A DNA stretch of 64,000 nucleotides from Cristatella mucedo (GCA_009760855.2 WPIO01000038.1:2258501-2322500), one strand, 5' to 3'; numbered from the stretch's first letter, positions 25,280-38,045 are shown. A program made the numbers and translations. Notes: generated by a model from the sequence alone, not told the origin.

Positions 25280-25485
25280 AAACATAATAATAATAATAAT
25301 AATAATAATAATTCACTTGATAAAGCGCCCCCAGAGAACTTAATCTCTCTCTAGGCGCTTTACATTTGCTGTAAAGTTAAATGCAATTGAATGGTAGGTA
25401 AAATCATGCTTAAAAAACAAACGAAGTGAATAATATGGTTAGGGCTGACATGCACAGGGTCAGCATGCAAATGTAATTTTTAGCC
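25280..25485 (-). mobile_element. LINE-A 3' UTR, reverse
   Basis: (ATA)n at 25,286-25,312, then the reverse-complement LINE-A terminal stem and 3' UTR down to CATGCAAATGTAA. No coding part. Confidence 0.88.
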
Positions 25486-27709
25486 CGACCGATGCATTTT
25501 TCGTGAAAAATAACTACATTCTATTAATAATAGGTAAAGGTGATTGGAAAAACAAACTGTGTACGTAAGGACAAAATATAAATTTATATATTTTACCAAG
25601 ACTTGTCGGGAGTTTTGCGTACTTTGAACGTGCATTCCATGCGCACACTTTAAGAGTGGGCATCAGGGTTATAGCCAGCCTGCTGACTGCTAAGTCAGAG
25701 AGATTAAATCTAAGTGTCTTCGATTGAGAGTGAGTGCAATTTTTGGCTCGTATACATGCGAGAGAAGTAGTGGAGAAATATGCAATGCGTTAGCACCTCT
25801 CTCGTACCTCCGTTGTGGCTTCTTGCCTGAAATACCTCATTGGCGAGCCCCGGCAGAGGTGGCGGCGGCATCCAGTAGTGTAAGGACCACAAAATTACGA
25901 CAATTGTCATGCGCAGTCGCCCTTAATAGGGAGGTCAATGAGAGCACGCGAGGTTATGGTAGAAGCTCTCATGGGCACGGGAGCATCGGCCCACGAGGAC
26001 GGCCATTTTAGGAGCTCGCTCGCGCCGACTCGACGTCGAGACCTAGCGGCAACAAGTTAGACGTCCATAAGTAGGCAGTCTCGTAAGAAATCGGGCCTAG
26101 ATAAAACAGATTTCCTGTAAGCAGGTCATATGGCTGTATCAGCTTCTGCATTCGACGCGCGTAAGAGCTTCGGCTTTTCAGAAAAGTCAGACCGCAGCCG
26201 CGCCTGTCGCTAAGCAACAGCGCGCCGCTGCGAACCGACGGCTAGCTAGATTGATTCGCCCTGACCGCCGCACGTCGACTGTGCAATCGGAGGGTTCTCC
26301 GCCAACTTCTTAGGCAAAATGAGCTACTTTATGCGGAAGCGCGCCTTCAAATGGCCACGCTTGCCCGTCAGCAAGATCCAGCAGCAACCAGCCTGCCACC
26401 CCTTACACGTGTTTTCACCAGCTGCGTTAGAAGATTTCACTGTGACCTGTAATTCCAGCAGAAGACCATTTCGAGAATTTTGCGAATAACGACCCGCTGT
26501 GTCGCGTGACAAAATACGAACCTATTAGTCCCGCGACTAATCGCCCAAGCCTGTTGGTAGAGAACGATAGCCGAAAAGAATCTGCGTTTTAGCTAGCCAT
26601 GCTTATCCGGGGACGTTCCGCTGCCGCGCCTGACCTGAGTCTATGGTTCAGCATTCTAAATTCGCCTTTTTCGAGTTTCCTTCGAGGATGAGTGCAGTGT
26701 ATTTTTCGGAAAGCGACCCGATATCTGAAAGCTAATATTCACCTGGCAGTTGCCCTCCCGGAAATGTTCACTCGACGGATGCTCTGCGAGTTATCTCAAA
26801 ACGTTATGAACCAAGCCGTATGCAATGGTACGAATGTAAATACACGCTACACTTGGGATTGTAGTTATACCTATATCCATTGGTACCGATAAACCTTGGA
26901 CCAGCAATTTCCACTTCCTCATCCTCCCCATTGATTTAAATTCGTCGATAAACTGGATTCAGACTACTTAGCTGGTGAAGTTAAATATCGCCACGCTTCC
27001 TCAAAGTCACAAATTAGCATCACAACAATCGATGACAGAGCTAATATTAATTGTGCGTAGAGTGCGAGTTTCCAGATTACAGCCGACGCGACATTAATAA
27101 TTCAAATAATTACGCAAATGAAGGGTCTGTCTGTTGAGTCATCGCGGGTCATCTTTTTTGGGCGTGTTCCGGGTTCGCAAAATGTTAAAAGGAACGCGAT
27201 TTGGATTAGTAGCAATTGGCTATGAACAGCCAATGAAAGCGGAAATTAATTGGTCGCGCATCGTCTGGTCCAATGCCACAGTTATCTGCGACGCCATTGT
27301 AAGTGATACAGACGAGGCAGCGGTCTCACCGATAGAGATGCTGTACAGATTGGCCGACCATCTCGCTTTCGGTAGAGAGTGCATAGGTGTCGCGAGTTGC
27401 CTGAGAGAACTGCTAAGCAAATGCAGTCTGCTACGCTATTTCTCAGCCATAGGTGTTTATAGTTTTAGAACTGGTATATATTTAAAAGATGCATCGCACG
27501 ACTATACTGTCCTTCGGTGCTGAATATTTTGCAGTGCGACCTTCCTTATGCTAAGCAGGTTTCGGTATGTTATTCGCGAAGCCACGGGGGAGGGAGAGAG
27601 AGGCGCGAACACGCCAACGGACACCTGCGATGCTATCGTGTGACGTGCAAAATTGCGTCTGCCAAGAAGTGGCTTCGTCCGTGGCGCGTCAGCACCGAGC
27701 GGTACATTG
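25486..27709. other. Unassigned, no gene seen
   Basis: Over 2 kb of host DNA without a supportable gene. A 129-codon frame (27,134-27,523) shows no domain and no repeat homology. A small perfect palindrome ATTGGCT-atgaac-AGCCAAT lies at about 27,216. Confidence 0.4.
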
Positions 27710-28030
27710 CCGTTGCTCTGCAGGCTCTAGAACTGTGGAGCTAAGTGTCGCAGCTCTTGTGCAACGACGTCTACTCTCGTGCGGCCCACTGTGGCACGCC
27801 CTTTCCAGCCGTCCTGAGCTGCTACTGCGACGCCACTCGCTTTCTCGACTGCCCTCCTGGCTCAGCTGTGCTTCTGACTTTCTCTTTGCGGCACAAGAGA
27901 GCTGCGTAGGCTTTGAGTTGAGTTTGAGCTTTGAGTTTGAGCTGCGTAGGCTCCAGAAAACTCTATATCGCACGACACGCGCTCAATCTCTGCGGCTTAG
28001 TAGAGTCGCAGACGGAGATGCACGGCACGT
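27710..28030 (+). mobile_element. GC-shifted LINE-B 3' relic upstream of the host gene
   Basis: Aligns with the end of LINE-B ORF2 and its 3' UTR: CTCTGCAGGCTCTAGAACTGTGGAGCT matches the LINE-B block ending in the last ORF2 codons. Then come the CAACGACGTCTACTCTCGTG and GGCACGCCCTTTCCAGCCGTCCTGAGCTGCTACT blocks, and finally CGCAGACGGAGATGCA, where LINE-B has ACAGACGGAGATACA. An internal duplication of GCTTTGAGTTGAG is present at 27,908-27,945. It ends 146 bases before the candidate start codon of the long host frame. Confidence 0.75.
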
Positions 28031-28175
28031 CGAGCGCTGCAAGACTCATTTCGCGCCCACTCACGCCCCGCCCACTCACGTCCCCCCCCCGGCCGACGCC
28101 GAGCTTTCCGGCGGCGGCTTCTCTCGGCCTGTCTACCTAGGAGCCAGCTGGTCTCTTCTACGCTTCAGTGCATCA

Positions 28176-28386
28176 ATGCCGCCTCAGAAGCAGCTGCAGC
28201 AGCAGCATCGGTCGCCGCCGCCGCCGATGCGCAACCGGAAGCGCGTCACTCGACGCTTCGGCGTGGTCACCGAAACCCGAACCACCCAGGCGGACAGGCA
28301 AGAGAGCGCGCCGCCAGCGAGCGGAGCCGCCACCGCCGCGGTGGTTAGCGGCTACTCGCTGAACGCCGTCAGCGGCTACGCGCAGC
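28176..28386 (+). CDS. Candidate first exon of the Ala-rich host gene
   Basis: An ATG at 28,176 opens a Gln/Pro-rich then Arg-rich 70-codon stretch (MPPQKQ..., MRNRKRVTRRFG) that ends at a strong splice-donor match, CAGC|GTAAGT, at 28,387. The exon would end in phase 1, while the long frame downstream is in a different register, so an intron is needed to join them. One AG at 28,488-28,489 gives the right phase but lacks a pyrimidine tract and would make an intron of only about 100 bases. The exon is therefore a proposal, supported by the donor and by the change of coding frame, and not proven. Confidence 0.4.
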
Positions 28387-28425
28387 GTAAGTGGCCCGCT
28401 CGCCGCGCCGCCGGCGCTCGCGCGC

Positions 28426-30824
28426 ATGCGCTCTCGCTCTGCGACCGCACTCAGGCGCCTCCACGCGCGCGCCGACGTCGACGCCGCAGGCACTCGACAG
28501 TCGACGGACGAGTTCGTTCGAGAGCGTTGGCGAGAGGATGGGGCGACGGCCGCCGCCGCGGCGGCGGCGATGCCGCCCCGGCTGCAACCGCCGCCGCCGC
28601 AACAGCAGCAGCCCCTTCGTTCGACCGGCGCTCAGCCGCCGCCGCTGCCTCCGCTTGGAGCGGGCTCTTCGGATTCGGAGCGAGGGGGCCAGCGGTCCGA
28701 GCAAAGGCTGCGGCGGCCGCCGCCGCCGCTGGCTTCGGATCGCGGTCCGCCGCAGCCGGTGGCGGCGGCCGCAGCGCCATCCGTCCCGTCGCCTTTGACG
28801 TGGTCGAATTGCGAAGGTTCCGGACCAGCGGCGGCGGCACCGCCGCCGCCGCCGCAAAGCGAGCGCGCGGCGCTCCAGCCGGCGGCTCTCGCTTCTCACG
28901 CGCCGACACGCGCGGCCGCTGCGACGACTTCCGGCACTGTCGTCGAAGAGGACGTCGTCATCGCTCCCGTTGTCGCAGCGACGTCGCCCGCCTCGAGGGC
29001 GCAGCCGAGCAGAGACGAGTCCGTCGCCGGATCGGGCGCTCGGAATCAGGCGCGGACGTCCGACCGTGGCCCTCCGCCGCCGCCGCCCTCCACTCCGCCA
29101 CTGCGGTCGTCCTGTCAGCTCCGGACGGCACAGCAGCAGCAGGGCGGCTTCAGGAACTCCAGGACGACCACGCTCGACGCGACAGAGCACTCGCACTCCA
29201 GGGCGACGTCTTCCAAGGCAGCCGAATTGAGACCGCCAGCCGCCGCAGTGGCGAGCGAGCAGCAGCAGCAGCGCGCAGCGGCGGCGGCGGCCGATCGGCA
29301 CAATGCAACAGCGGCCAGAGCGGAAGCCGAGCCGCCGGAAGCTGACGCCAACGTCGCCATCGTTGCAACCGGCGCACTTCCGCCGCCGAGGCCGAGGAAG
29401 TCGAGGTCCGGCCGAAAGTTTGCCGCCGCCACCGCAGGCGTTGATGGAAGCCAGCCGCCGGCGGCGGCGCTTGACGACGGCATGCAGTCGACGATGTCGC
29501 AAGGGCAGCAGCAGCGGCAGCAGCAGCGACCGGGGACGGTTCTTCAATCGCAGGCATCTGCGAGTCAGGGAGTCGACGCGCGAACCGGCGGCGGCGGCGT
29601 TCGCGATTCGAAAACGGCTGCAGTCGTCCCGCCGCAAGCATCGCAAACGGCGATGGCGTCCACGCTGACTACACTGTCGCAACCGCCGCCCAAACCGCCT
29701 TCTACTTCTCTAGCTGCCTCCGCCGCATTCGTCGCGGGGCAGGCCGCCTCCGCCCCCGCCGATTCCGCAGCCCTACCAGTTTCGGAGCAGGCCACAGCCG
29801 CTCATGCAGCAGCACATGGTCGGCTGCTACAGCAGCCGCCGCCCGCCGCTGCCCCGCCGCTCGCGAACGAGACGCCGCAGCTCAATCGGACAATGACCGC
29901 GGAAAACGAGAGCCAGCGCAGCATCCGAGCGACCGCAACCGACACTCGCGCGGCGGATGTGACCTCCTTCACGTCGGTAGCCAGGTCGGCTGCAACATCC
30001 GGCCCGAAACCAGCAGCATCTGGCCAAGAGACTGCCGTCTCAATTGCGAAGTCGATGACAGCGTCCGGCACCAAACTTGTGGCTTCCATACAGGAAACGC
30101 AAGTCTCGAACGCCAAGACAGCCGCGTCATCCGGCGGAAAATCTACCGCCTTCATCCCGCAAGAGACTGCAGTCTCGAATGCCAAATCGGCCGCGCCATC
30201 CGGCGGAAAGTCGACCGCCTTCATTCCGCAAGAGACTGTAGCCTCAATCGCCAAATCGGCCGCGTCACCCGGCGGAAAGTCGACCGCCATCGCTCCACAA
30301 GATACCACTGCTGTCGGATCTCGAGCCAAGACGTCGGCGTCGTCCGGCGTCAAGGCGGCCACCTTTATCCCGCTGGAAAATCGCATCTCACAGGTGCCGA
30401 CGGTCAGCGAGGCAGACGATCGAATCCCGCGCGACGCAGACGATCGAATGGCGTCGCCCTCGCAATCCCGGGCCGCCGCCGCCGTAGCGCCATCGCGACC
30501 CGCGCCGTCAGGAGCGTCGCTACTCGTGCCCGAAGCGAGGGCGGAGGCGGAGCTCGGCTCGCGGACCGGCCAATCAGTCGCGCCTCAACCGTCCGAAGTA
30601 CCAGCTGCTGCGCCTGGCGCCTCAGCCGCGTCCGAGCCGCGTCCGATCGCGCCCGACGGGCACAATGGCGGCGGCTCCGCGACGTCCATGCGATCGGCTA
30701 CGTCAACCGCGGCTGCTCGCGGCGCGGAGCGTGAGCAGCCGCGGATCGCCAAAGCGGACGCCGCGGCGGAGCGAGCGACGCTACGGAGAACGCCCAGCGG
30801 AGCCGCAGAGTCTATGAGAAGCAC

Positions 30825-30863
<39 letters not shown>

Positions 30864-33003
30864 GCTCTTTCTCGGCTCCAAGGACGCTCGAGGCTCGGAA
30901 ACTCATCGCGGCACCACCGGCACCGAGGAGGCCTGGCGCGCTAGCGGAGCGTCTGAAGGGACGGCTTTCGTCGCCGGCGCGCACGGTGCGGACGCGGCGC
31001 CGGCGACGGCGCCGCCGCCTCAATCAGAGAGTCGGCGGGGACGGCAGCGGAATCGACCGAGTCGACTCGAGGCGGAGAGCGCTGCCGTCGCCTCCGCCGG
31101 CGTCGCGAGCGAGAGGACGAGGTTGGACGGCGACCGCGACCGGCAGCTCGTGGCCGCAGCTCAGTCGGACGTTGTCGAGCTTCCGGCGACGCCGGCTCCT
31201 CCGCCGCAGTACACCACCGTCGACGAGATCCTGGAAGGCGACCTGGAGCGCTGGTACCGGAAGTACGGGGGCGCCGCCGACGGAGCCGGCGCTGACGTCG
31301 CGGCGGCCGCGTCGACCGCCGCGCCGAGCAATCTCGCGTCGGTCGCCACTGGGTCCGCCGCCGCCGCGACGGTCGCCTCGTTCGCCAACGCCGCCGCCGC
31401 CGCCGCAGGGCGCAGGCCAATAGCGTCGGCCACGGAGGCGACGGCAGCTCGATCCGAAGGTGCCGCGAGCGTCGGAGCGTCGGACGACGCGCGGTCGCCT
31501 TGGCCGCGCGGCGCGCGGCGGCACGACGCTGACGCACTCTGGTCGGCGGCGCCCGCCGCGCTGCGGCCGGACGAGGGCGAGCGCGATGACGACGCGACGC
31601 GCACGCTGGCGACGCGCAGCGCTCTGAGCGCGAGCGCGCGCCCCGCGCTCAGCAAGCGCAAGCAGAGCGTCGTCGGCGGCGGCGGCGGCGGAAGCGTCGG
31701 CGGGCGACGCAGGCGCTCTCGCTCGGCCTTGGATCGCTCATCCGCTGCCGCCGCTGCCGTCGGCTCGAGTCGCCGCACGCGGACGGACGGCGGCGGCGGA
31801 AGTGGAGCGGACGAAGCGCTCTCGGAGGGTCGCCAAGCGACCACCGCCGACGCCGGCGAGCTGACCGACGATGACGACGACGCCATCAGCCTTGCGGAGA
31901 GCGCGGCGGAGACTCGCGCCGCGTCCGCCGCCGCCGCCGCCGCTTTCAATGCAAAGACCGAGGCCGACGACGCCGCAACCGCAGTCGTCCGGAGCAACGC
32001 GTCCGACCACGGCGGCATGTCGAATTACGATCAGCGCCCTTCCGAAGGAGACGCGTCGGTGGCAGCCCGCGCGGTCACCTTCGCCAGGGCGCCGCACTCC
32101 TCCGCTGGCGTACTGGTCGCCAGGGGTGGCGGCGGCTCTCCGGCCGAGACGACGGCAGCGACGGTGGGTAACGAGACGGTGGGCAGCAGCACGGTGGCCC
32201 GCGCGTGGCGGCCTCTGGCCATGTCTCGCCGAACCGGCGTGTCGCCGACGGACGCGGCGTCGGCGGGTGCCGGCGTCTCAAAGGCGGCGGCGGACGGCGG
32301 CGGCGGCGGCGGCGGCCCCACCGTGGAGAGCTTCCGCGGCGGGGCGACGTCTGCGGCCGATGATAATGCTGACCAGCAGACGACCTTCGAAGACGACACC
32401 GCCGATCAGCTGACGACAATAGCCGACGACATGGCCGATCAGCGCACGACGATCGCCGCCGACGAAGACGACGATCGGCAGACGACTACGATTGCCGCCG
32501 CCGCCGACGAGGAAGACGATGGCCAATCGACGACGGCCGATGAGAACGATACTCAAACGACGACCGCCTACGAGGACGACGACGACGAGGACGACGACGA
32601 TCGTCGCACAGAGCTCCGCGACCAAGTCTCGGTCGGCGGCGGCGGCGGCGGCAACAGGAACAACTCGAGGCGGCCACCCTCGCCTCGAGGAAGCGGAGGC
32701 CGCGGATACAGCGAAGCCGCGATCGCGCAGCTAGAGCTGGAGCGGAGGCTGCAGGCTCTCATTCTGCAGGACATCCTGTCGGACGATCCGCCGATCTTTT
32801 GGACAGCTTCCGGCGGCGCGGACGCCGGCGGCGGCTGGCAGCCGTTTGCGACCTTTTACCCACAGCCGTCGGCCGGTCGGACGCAAAGCGAGCGACCTCT
32901 ATCGCCGGTGCAGTGGCTACCGGGCGTCGCAGCTCCGCCGCCGCAGCAGTCGCAGCGACAGCCCGAGCGGCGGCGGCAGCCTCGGCGGCGGCAACAGCAG
33001 TAG
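28426..33003 (+). CDS. Long Ala/Gly/Gln/Pro-rich protein, unrecognised
   Basis: A 1,525-codon uninterrupted frame, the only long host-like coding candidate. The N-terminal third is Pro/Gln/Ala-rich. About residues 530-640 hold five tandem copies of a 23-residue unit with SGGKSTAFIPQET at its core. A poly-Gly run lies near 805. About residue 925 has a non-repetitive patch, TTVDEILEGDLERWYRKYG. A tract near 1,305-1,385 repeats TADQ-TTIADD-like acidic units. The C-terminus has a second patch, LELERRLQALILQDILSDD, predicted helical. No catalytic domain is recognised. The protein is largely disordered and could be a scaffold or nuclear regulator, but that is a guess. Extreme GC composition also opens frames on the other strand (28,369-29,682), so composition alone could explain part of the length. 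The two patches and the ordered repeats are the best argument for real coding. Confidence 0.6.
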
Positions 33004-33063
33004 CAGCCTCAGCCGTCGGACGACTCAAGTGGCGGCTTCTACTCCTCGGGCGACGAGCAGTAG
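33001..33063 (+). other. Possible stop-codon readthrough extension
   Basis: After TAG at 33,001 the same frame continues for 19 codons (QPQPSDDSSGGFYSSGDEQ) to a second TAG at 33,061. The tail is acidic and Ser/Gly-rich like the body of the protein. The stop is followed by CAG CCT, one base away from the known leaky context UAG-CAR-YYA. A CAG-to-TAG substitution in a Gln run is the simpler alternative. Confidence 0.35.
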
Positions 33064-33961
33064 CCGAGCAGGTTTAGGTATCGTCCCGGCGGCGGCGGCG
33101 GTGCTGCCGCGCGTTTCCCCGGGGCGCCAGCTGGCGCGCGCGCATTCGGTCGCGACTTCGGGAGCCACCGTCGCAGGCGTGGGACGTTTTTGGGGGCGAA
33201 TCGAGCTAAATTCTTTTCCACCGTGAGTCTTGGCTCATACGCGCTCCGGAATCGGCCGGCGGTCAGCCGACGGCGGCGCCTGCACGTACGGACGGCGGAA
33301 GTTGGTCGCTCAGACCGACGCGCGCCAGTCCTCCGGGATGAGGGAACGCCAGGACGGACAACCGCCGCGGCCGCGCGGCCGCCACCAGCGCTCGCCGCTA
33401 GACGTGCTGCGGCGGCGCTTTACGGGCCTCGGCGACGCGACGAACGGCGGACGGATTTTCGTCTTGCTTCTCGCCATCGCGTCGCGCCGTGCGCTCGCTC
33501 GCTCGCTCGCTTGGCCCACCCTCGCTCCGAATGGCGAGCCGCACGCGGCTCGCGCGCCGGACGCGCGCGGCGAATCTCGCGTGAAGTCCGAATTGAGCGC
33601 GATCTCTGAGCCAAGTCTCTCACCTGGGGCGTAACCGCGGGGCGCGTTCGCAGTTGCCTGCGCGCAGCGCGCCGCGGCGCGGCAGTCTCGCTAGGAGACG
33701 GCAGTGCAGAGGAAGCCAGCGAAATAGCCGCGTGCGCGCACTTTGCAACTTCATCAAACGATGCCCAAGGCCGCGCCAGCGTCGCGGTGAAGGAGCACAC
33801 CGAAACTCACCGGGCGCTACCTACATCCGCGCCTCTAGCTCAGGTAAAATGGCCGCTTAACTGTCGCTCCCGCCACGCGAACACTTCGCAAGCGCAGGCG
33901 AGTCGTGAGCGTCTGTCCATTAAATCGAGTCTGGCATTTTCCTACGCTACGGCTACTACTA
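33064..33961. other. GC-rich downstream region, no gene seen
   Basis: CpG-rich, with frames open on both strands. It could contain the 3' UTR of the host gene, but no polyadenylation signal stands out. Confidence 0.35.
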
Positions 33962-34015
33962 CGACTAATAATCATGATAATACATTTGATATAGCGCCCT
34001 CAGAGAACTCTGGGT
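33962..34015 (-). mobile_element. LINE-A terminal stub, reverse
   Basis: ATAATAATCATGATAATA followed by CATTTGATATAGCGCCCTCAGAGAACTC, the last 50 bases of LINE-A in reverse complement. Confidence 0.7.
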
Positions 34016-35298
34016 AAGACGTGGAATTGTCGAAAATTGTAGCGGCTTCTTTTATGTGCCCCACTTTCGGCTGCGATACACCGGCACCTCTTACCGGTCA
34101 AGGCTAACGTGGTCGGGCGTTTTTACATCTACCGCCCCTGCCGCCACTACCGCCCCTTACGGCTTACGGCGACCAGAACGGCGTCGAGCCTGGCGCGAGC
34201 TCTGTGCGTACGTTCTCCCAGCTGCTGTAATATCCCACGATTATGAGCTATAAGGTTGGTCGCTAAATTATAACTAGGCCGCTTAGGCGATAGCCGCAAT
34301 AGGCCGAGGCTTATAAGCAGCGCGATTTATGATTATGTATAAACAAGATTGCTATGTACGAATTACGACATGGCCGTTAGTTAAGGCATATGGTCTTGAC
34401 CTTCTTTGAGTAACTGTCTGCTGGTCGGTGAGTCCTAGCGCTGAGAGCGATAAGCCTAAGAACGAGTCTGTTGGTAGTCACAACTGCATTAGCCATAATA
34501 TACAGGCTACTGTTCGTGCTTTTACCACTAAAGTGCATTTGGTAGCGCTGCGTGCAGAATATCGAGTGCTGTGTCGTTATAGTTGGCGTATTGCGAGCTT
34601 CGGGTCTTTTCGCATTGGACGCGTTGTGCCGCTATCCGAATTGGCGTCATAGTCGGGCAGTCATAGCCCTGCCTTTCGTACGGAGGTCCTGTAATTTACA
34701 AACTCCAGTGTAGCTAGTGCCTCTCAGAGCGGTCAAAAGTCGCAGCCGCTGCCTACATTCACGCAGGCGCGCCCGTTGTAATGGAGCGCTCAAGCGATAG
34801 AGAGAGTGCTGACACCTTAACATAGCAGGTTTATGGCATTATTGTAGGCCGGTCTAGTTCGTAGCCGCAGCGAGGCCTGCGTTTACACAGCACCAGCCGT
34901 AGTGTGCAGCAGCAGCAGACGTCGAGGCCCTTGGTCACACCCTCCCTACTCGTTCGAAGCCCGGAACCCGCCAGACGAATTATTACGTTGCCCCGCTAGA
35001 CTCATCCCGGTTCCCATTTGCTGCAACTCCTGACAGCCGACGATCGCTCGGGCTGTCGTAATCTGGCCGATACTACACTTTCAACTGACTTTCAACTGCC
35101 GTTGCCTACGCCAACGATCGCGTCAGACGGAGCTCTCTCTCGCCGGCGAGTCACGCGGCCGATCGACAAGGTCCGACCTTGGTGACCTTGGGTAGCAGTC
35201 ACGACTGAACGCCGGTCGGCGCCTCTGATAGACCGTACGCCTGCGTGGAGTCGAACCTCTATGCAACGATTTTCCTTTGATCCGCAATATACATATTT
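34016..35298. other. Unassigned, no gene seen
   Basis: About 1.3 kb of balanced composition. Short frames only, none with a motif I can support. Confidence 0.4.
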
Positions 35299-35440
<142 letters not shown>

Positions 35441-35675
35441 GTTTGCACCAGCTGCAATCGCACATGCTGGTAGGTCAGTAAGCAGTGAGTTGTAGAAGTC
35501 AAGACGGGATGTCACGAATGCATGGACCAACTTGGACGTGGTATCCTTATCTAAACAAGCCCGAATTTTAGCAATGTTATGAAGCTGAAAATAGGCGGAT
35601 TTGACTGTGGAGCTGATATGGTCGTCTAACGAGAGGTCGCTTTGGAATATGACACCTAGATTTTGAGCTGATTTA
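35441..35675 (-). mobile_element. LINE-A fragment, reverse (upstream half of a split copy)
   Basis: Reverse complement of the ORF2 part from the SARNLGVIF region to the codons ending in CAGCTGGTGCAAA, exactly where the GT/CA repeat begins. The 38,131 fragment starts eight bases further along the element, also at a CA repeat. Confidence 0.85.
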
Positions 35676-35940
35676 ACAGGAACTACTCTCCAGCTGCTGA
35701 CTATGGCACATCTTTTTCAGCCATCCTGAGCTGCTACTTTCATGCTACTCACTACCTCAATTGCTCTCCTGGCTCTGCTAAACTTCCCACTTTCTCTTTG
35801 TTTCTCGAGATAAAGTCTGTTAGCTACAGGACGCATACCGAAAGCCGCTTAGGCTGTGAGTGCGCTACACAAAATTCTCCTACGTAACACCCACATAGTC
35901 TTTGTGGCTTTGTAAAGTTACAGATGGAGATACATTAAAA
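35676..35940 (+). mobile_element. LINE-B 3' UTR fragment
   Basis: GGAACTACTCTCCAGCTGCTGACTATGGCACATC and the rest of the LINE-B 3' UTR, ending GTTACAGATGGAGATACATT. No coding part. Confidence 0.85.
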
Positions 35941-36824
35941 GTACCGTTGCGTATTATTGGTATACAAATGAAAGCCTAGATTGTGTGCTCGATCGTCGCT
36001 TTGTCAGGAATTAGAGTTAAAATTATTAAAAGAAGTGTATCTAAAACAGTTTCCCGTGGTGCAGAATCCATAGTAGGCTCACTGAATACTCATTATTTTT
36101 TGACATCAAATCGCTTGAGTTTTCAAGTCAAAATAAGATCTAATCTGTTATAACACAGCGTCTGCAAAGCCTAGGTAAACGAGACGACAGGCACTCGAAA
36201 CGAAGGATTGAATCGAACACTGCCGAGAGATCCTTCAGAACTTGCAGAGAGGCTCAAACTAAGTCGCAAGCGCTAATGTCCGGCACTGGCAGCGACATAT
36301 GACTCCACCGGTGCTTTTGATAGACAATCTCGAAACGTTAAAAACAATGCAAGAGAGTGCAACACTGCACGTAATGCCTCGCTAGCGTGCCAAGCAGGCT
36401 ATTGAACCGCTTCCCCGGTGAATCTTGAGCTATTTTTTGCTTCGATTTCTGCTGGAACAGAATAAAGCTGAGTACAGATGCGGTATTACCCACCTCCAGG
36501 GACCAACCAATGCTCCACAGTACAACGATGGATGTTTATGCACATGCAATCATACGTGCAAATACAGCGAAGGAAACATCCTTCGCTCCGGCTAGCTGCG
36601 TCTGCGGTGCTCTGCCTCAACCAACGTGCGACGACGATTGCTGGCGACGCCTGAGCGGCTAGCGCCGTCTAGGTGCAGCGTCAATGCACGCCGATGTGCC
36701 GACAGTAGCGGAACACGGAAGCGACGAAGAGCGCTCATACCATTGCATAACAATCACATATCCATAAGGTGCACAAGTCTACTCGACAGTGGCTGACGGA
36801 GGGTTGCAGGCATTCGACAGCGGC
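35941..36824. other. Unassigned, no gene seen
   Basis: No supportable gene or repeat in about 880 bases. Confidence 0.4.
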
Positions 36825-37388
36825 CATGCCGACCTGCACTGGCCACCAGTCAAGCAACGGATTGACTTCAAGGTTTTTTCGCTCACTTTTAGGTCACTTT
36901 ATTCTTTGGCTCCAGCCTATCTCTCCGATATACTCCCCCATCAGGCAAAGCATCGTACCACCCGCTTTTCGGAATCCAGCAGTCTAGAAATACCTCGTAC
37001 AAACCTTAAATCCTTTGGAGACCGTGCATTTAGTTCATATGCTCCCAAAGCCTGGAACTCCCTCCCGACCTGCGTCAGAACATCCCCTGACCTGACCACA
37101 TTTAAAAGGAACCTAAAAACACACCTATTTAGGACAACATTTAGTGGGTCCCTGTGATTCGTCCTTAATGTGCTTATGTGTGCTGACACTGTGCATGCTG
37201 CCACTAACCACATTTGCATGCTGACCCTGTGCATGTCACCCCTAACCATGTTATTCATGTTGTTTGTTTATCAAGCATGATATTACTCACCATTCATTTG
37301 CATTTCTCTTTGCAGCAAAGGTAAAGCGCCTAGAGAGAGATTGAGTTCTCTGAGGGCGCTTTATCAAGTGCATTATTGTTATTATTAT
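36825..37388 (+). mobile_element. LINE-A fragment, ORF2 C-terminus plus 3' UTR
   Basis: Encodes the LINE-A C-terminal 110 residues without interruption (from the ADLHW block, with P for L in PPVKQRIDFKVF, to RTTFSGSL), then a complete 3' UTR and TTATTATTATTATG tail. Young, severely 5'-truncated copy. Confidence 0.9.
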
Positions 37389-38043
37389 GACGTACACCGA
37401 CGTCGCCTGGCTTAGAGCTCAAAGAGTTCAAAATATCAAATCCGGGGGGAACCAACTGCCTAATCTTGTGTGCGCCTACGGCTTCTCCTGTTGTAATTAG
37501 CGAAGTGCCTTGACACTAATGTACAAGGCTTACCTGTGTCCAATAGTTAAGCCATTGATGCAACGAAGGCCACTAATGCATGCTATATTTCTTGCCTGCT
37601 GCGATTCATCGAACTCTCATATATGTACGCGTTGAGAGTAGTAAAGGAAGAGTCTCGTTCACCGCTCACGCCTGAGCTGTGTCTCCGTGAGACTCCACAA
37701 GAACAGGCACCGCCGGAGCCACTGTTATACAACACTGCTATGCAACTCCGGGGGCGAAACCGACTGCCTAGTGTATGGCACCGCATTTGGTGCGGCCTTG
37801 GTCGTAGGTGATATCGCGATCAGCCACTAGCCGTTACAATTTAGAAACGGCTAATGGTAAATATCAGTCATAATCTGGCTAATCTAGCACGCCGCAGCCG
37901 TCGTTTAAATGCTGTACGGAAACACTAGCCAGGGTTGTGGCAACTCGAGTAGCCCGATTCCAAACAGGCGGCACTCAATCTATCAAGCCGTACGCCGATT
38001 CTAATCGGTATATTTCTCCTCCCTACAATTATGCGGTATGTAG

Positions 38044-38045
<2 letters not shown>
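37389..38045. other. Unassigned, no gene seen
   Basis: No supportable feature. Confidence 0.4.

Noticed and set aside
22895-25312. CRISPR-like array in the ATT/TATGAG repeats
   Set aside because: Repeats are short, contiguous or AT microsatellites without regular unique spacers.
27216-27236. Palindrome ATTGGCT-atgaac-AGCCAAT as an operator or CCAAT-box pair
   Set aside because: Two inverted CCAAT boxes are possible in promoters, but no gene is supported nearby and one 7-bp palindrome is expected by chance at this scale.
28369-29682. 437-codon minus-strand frame opposite the host gene
   Set aside because: Arg-rich shadow of GC-rich triplets on the plus strand. No motif and no independent support.
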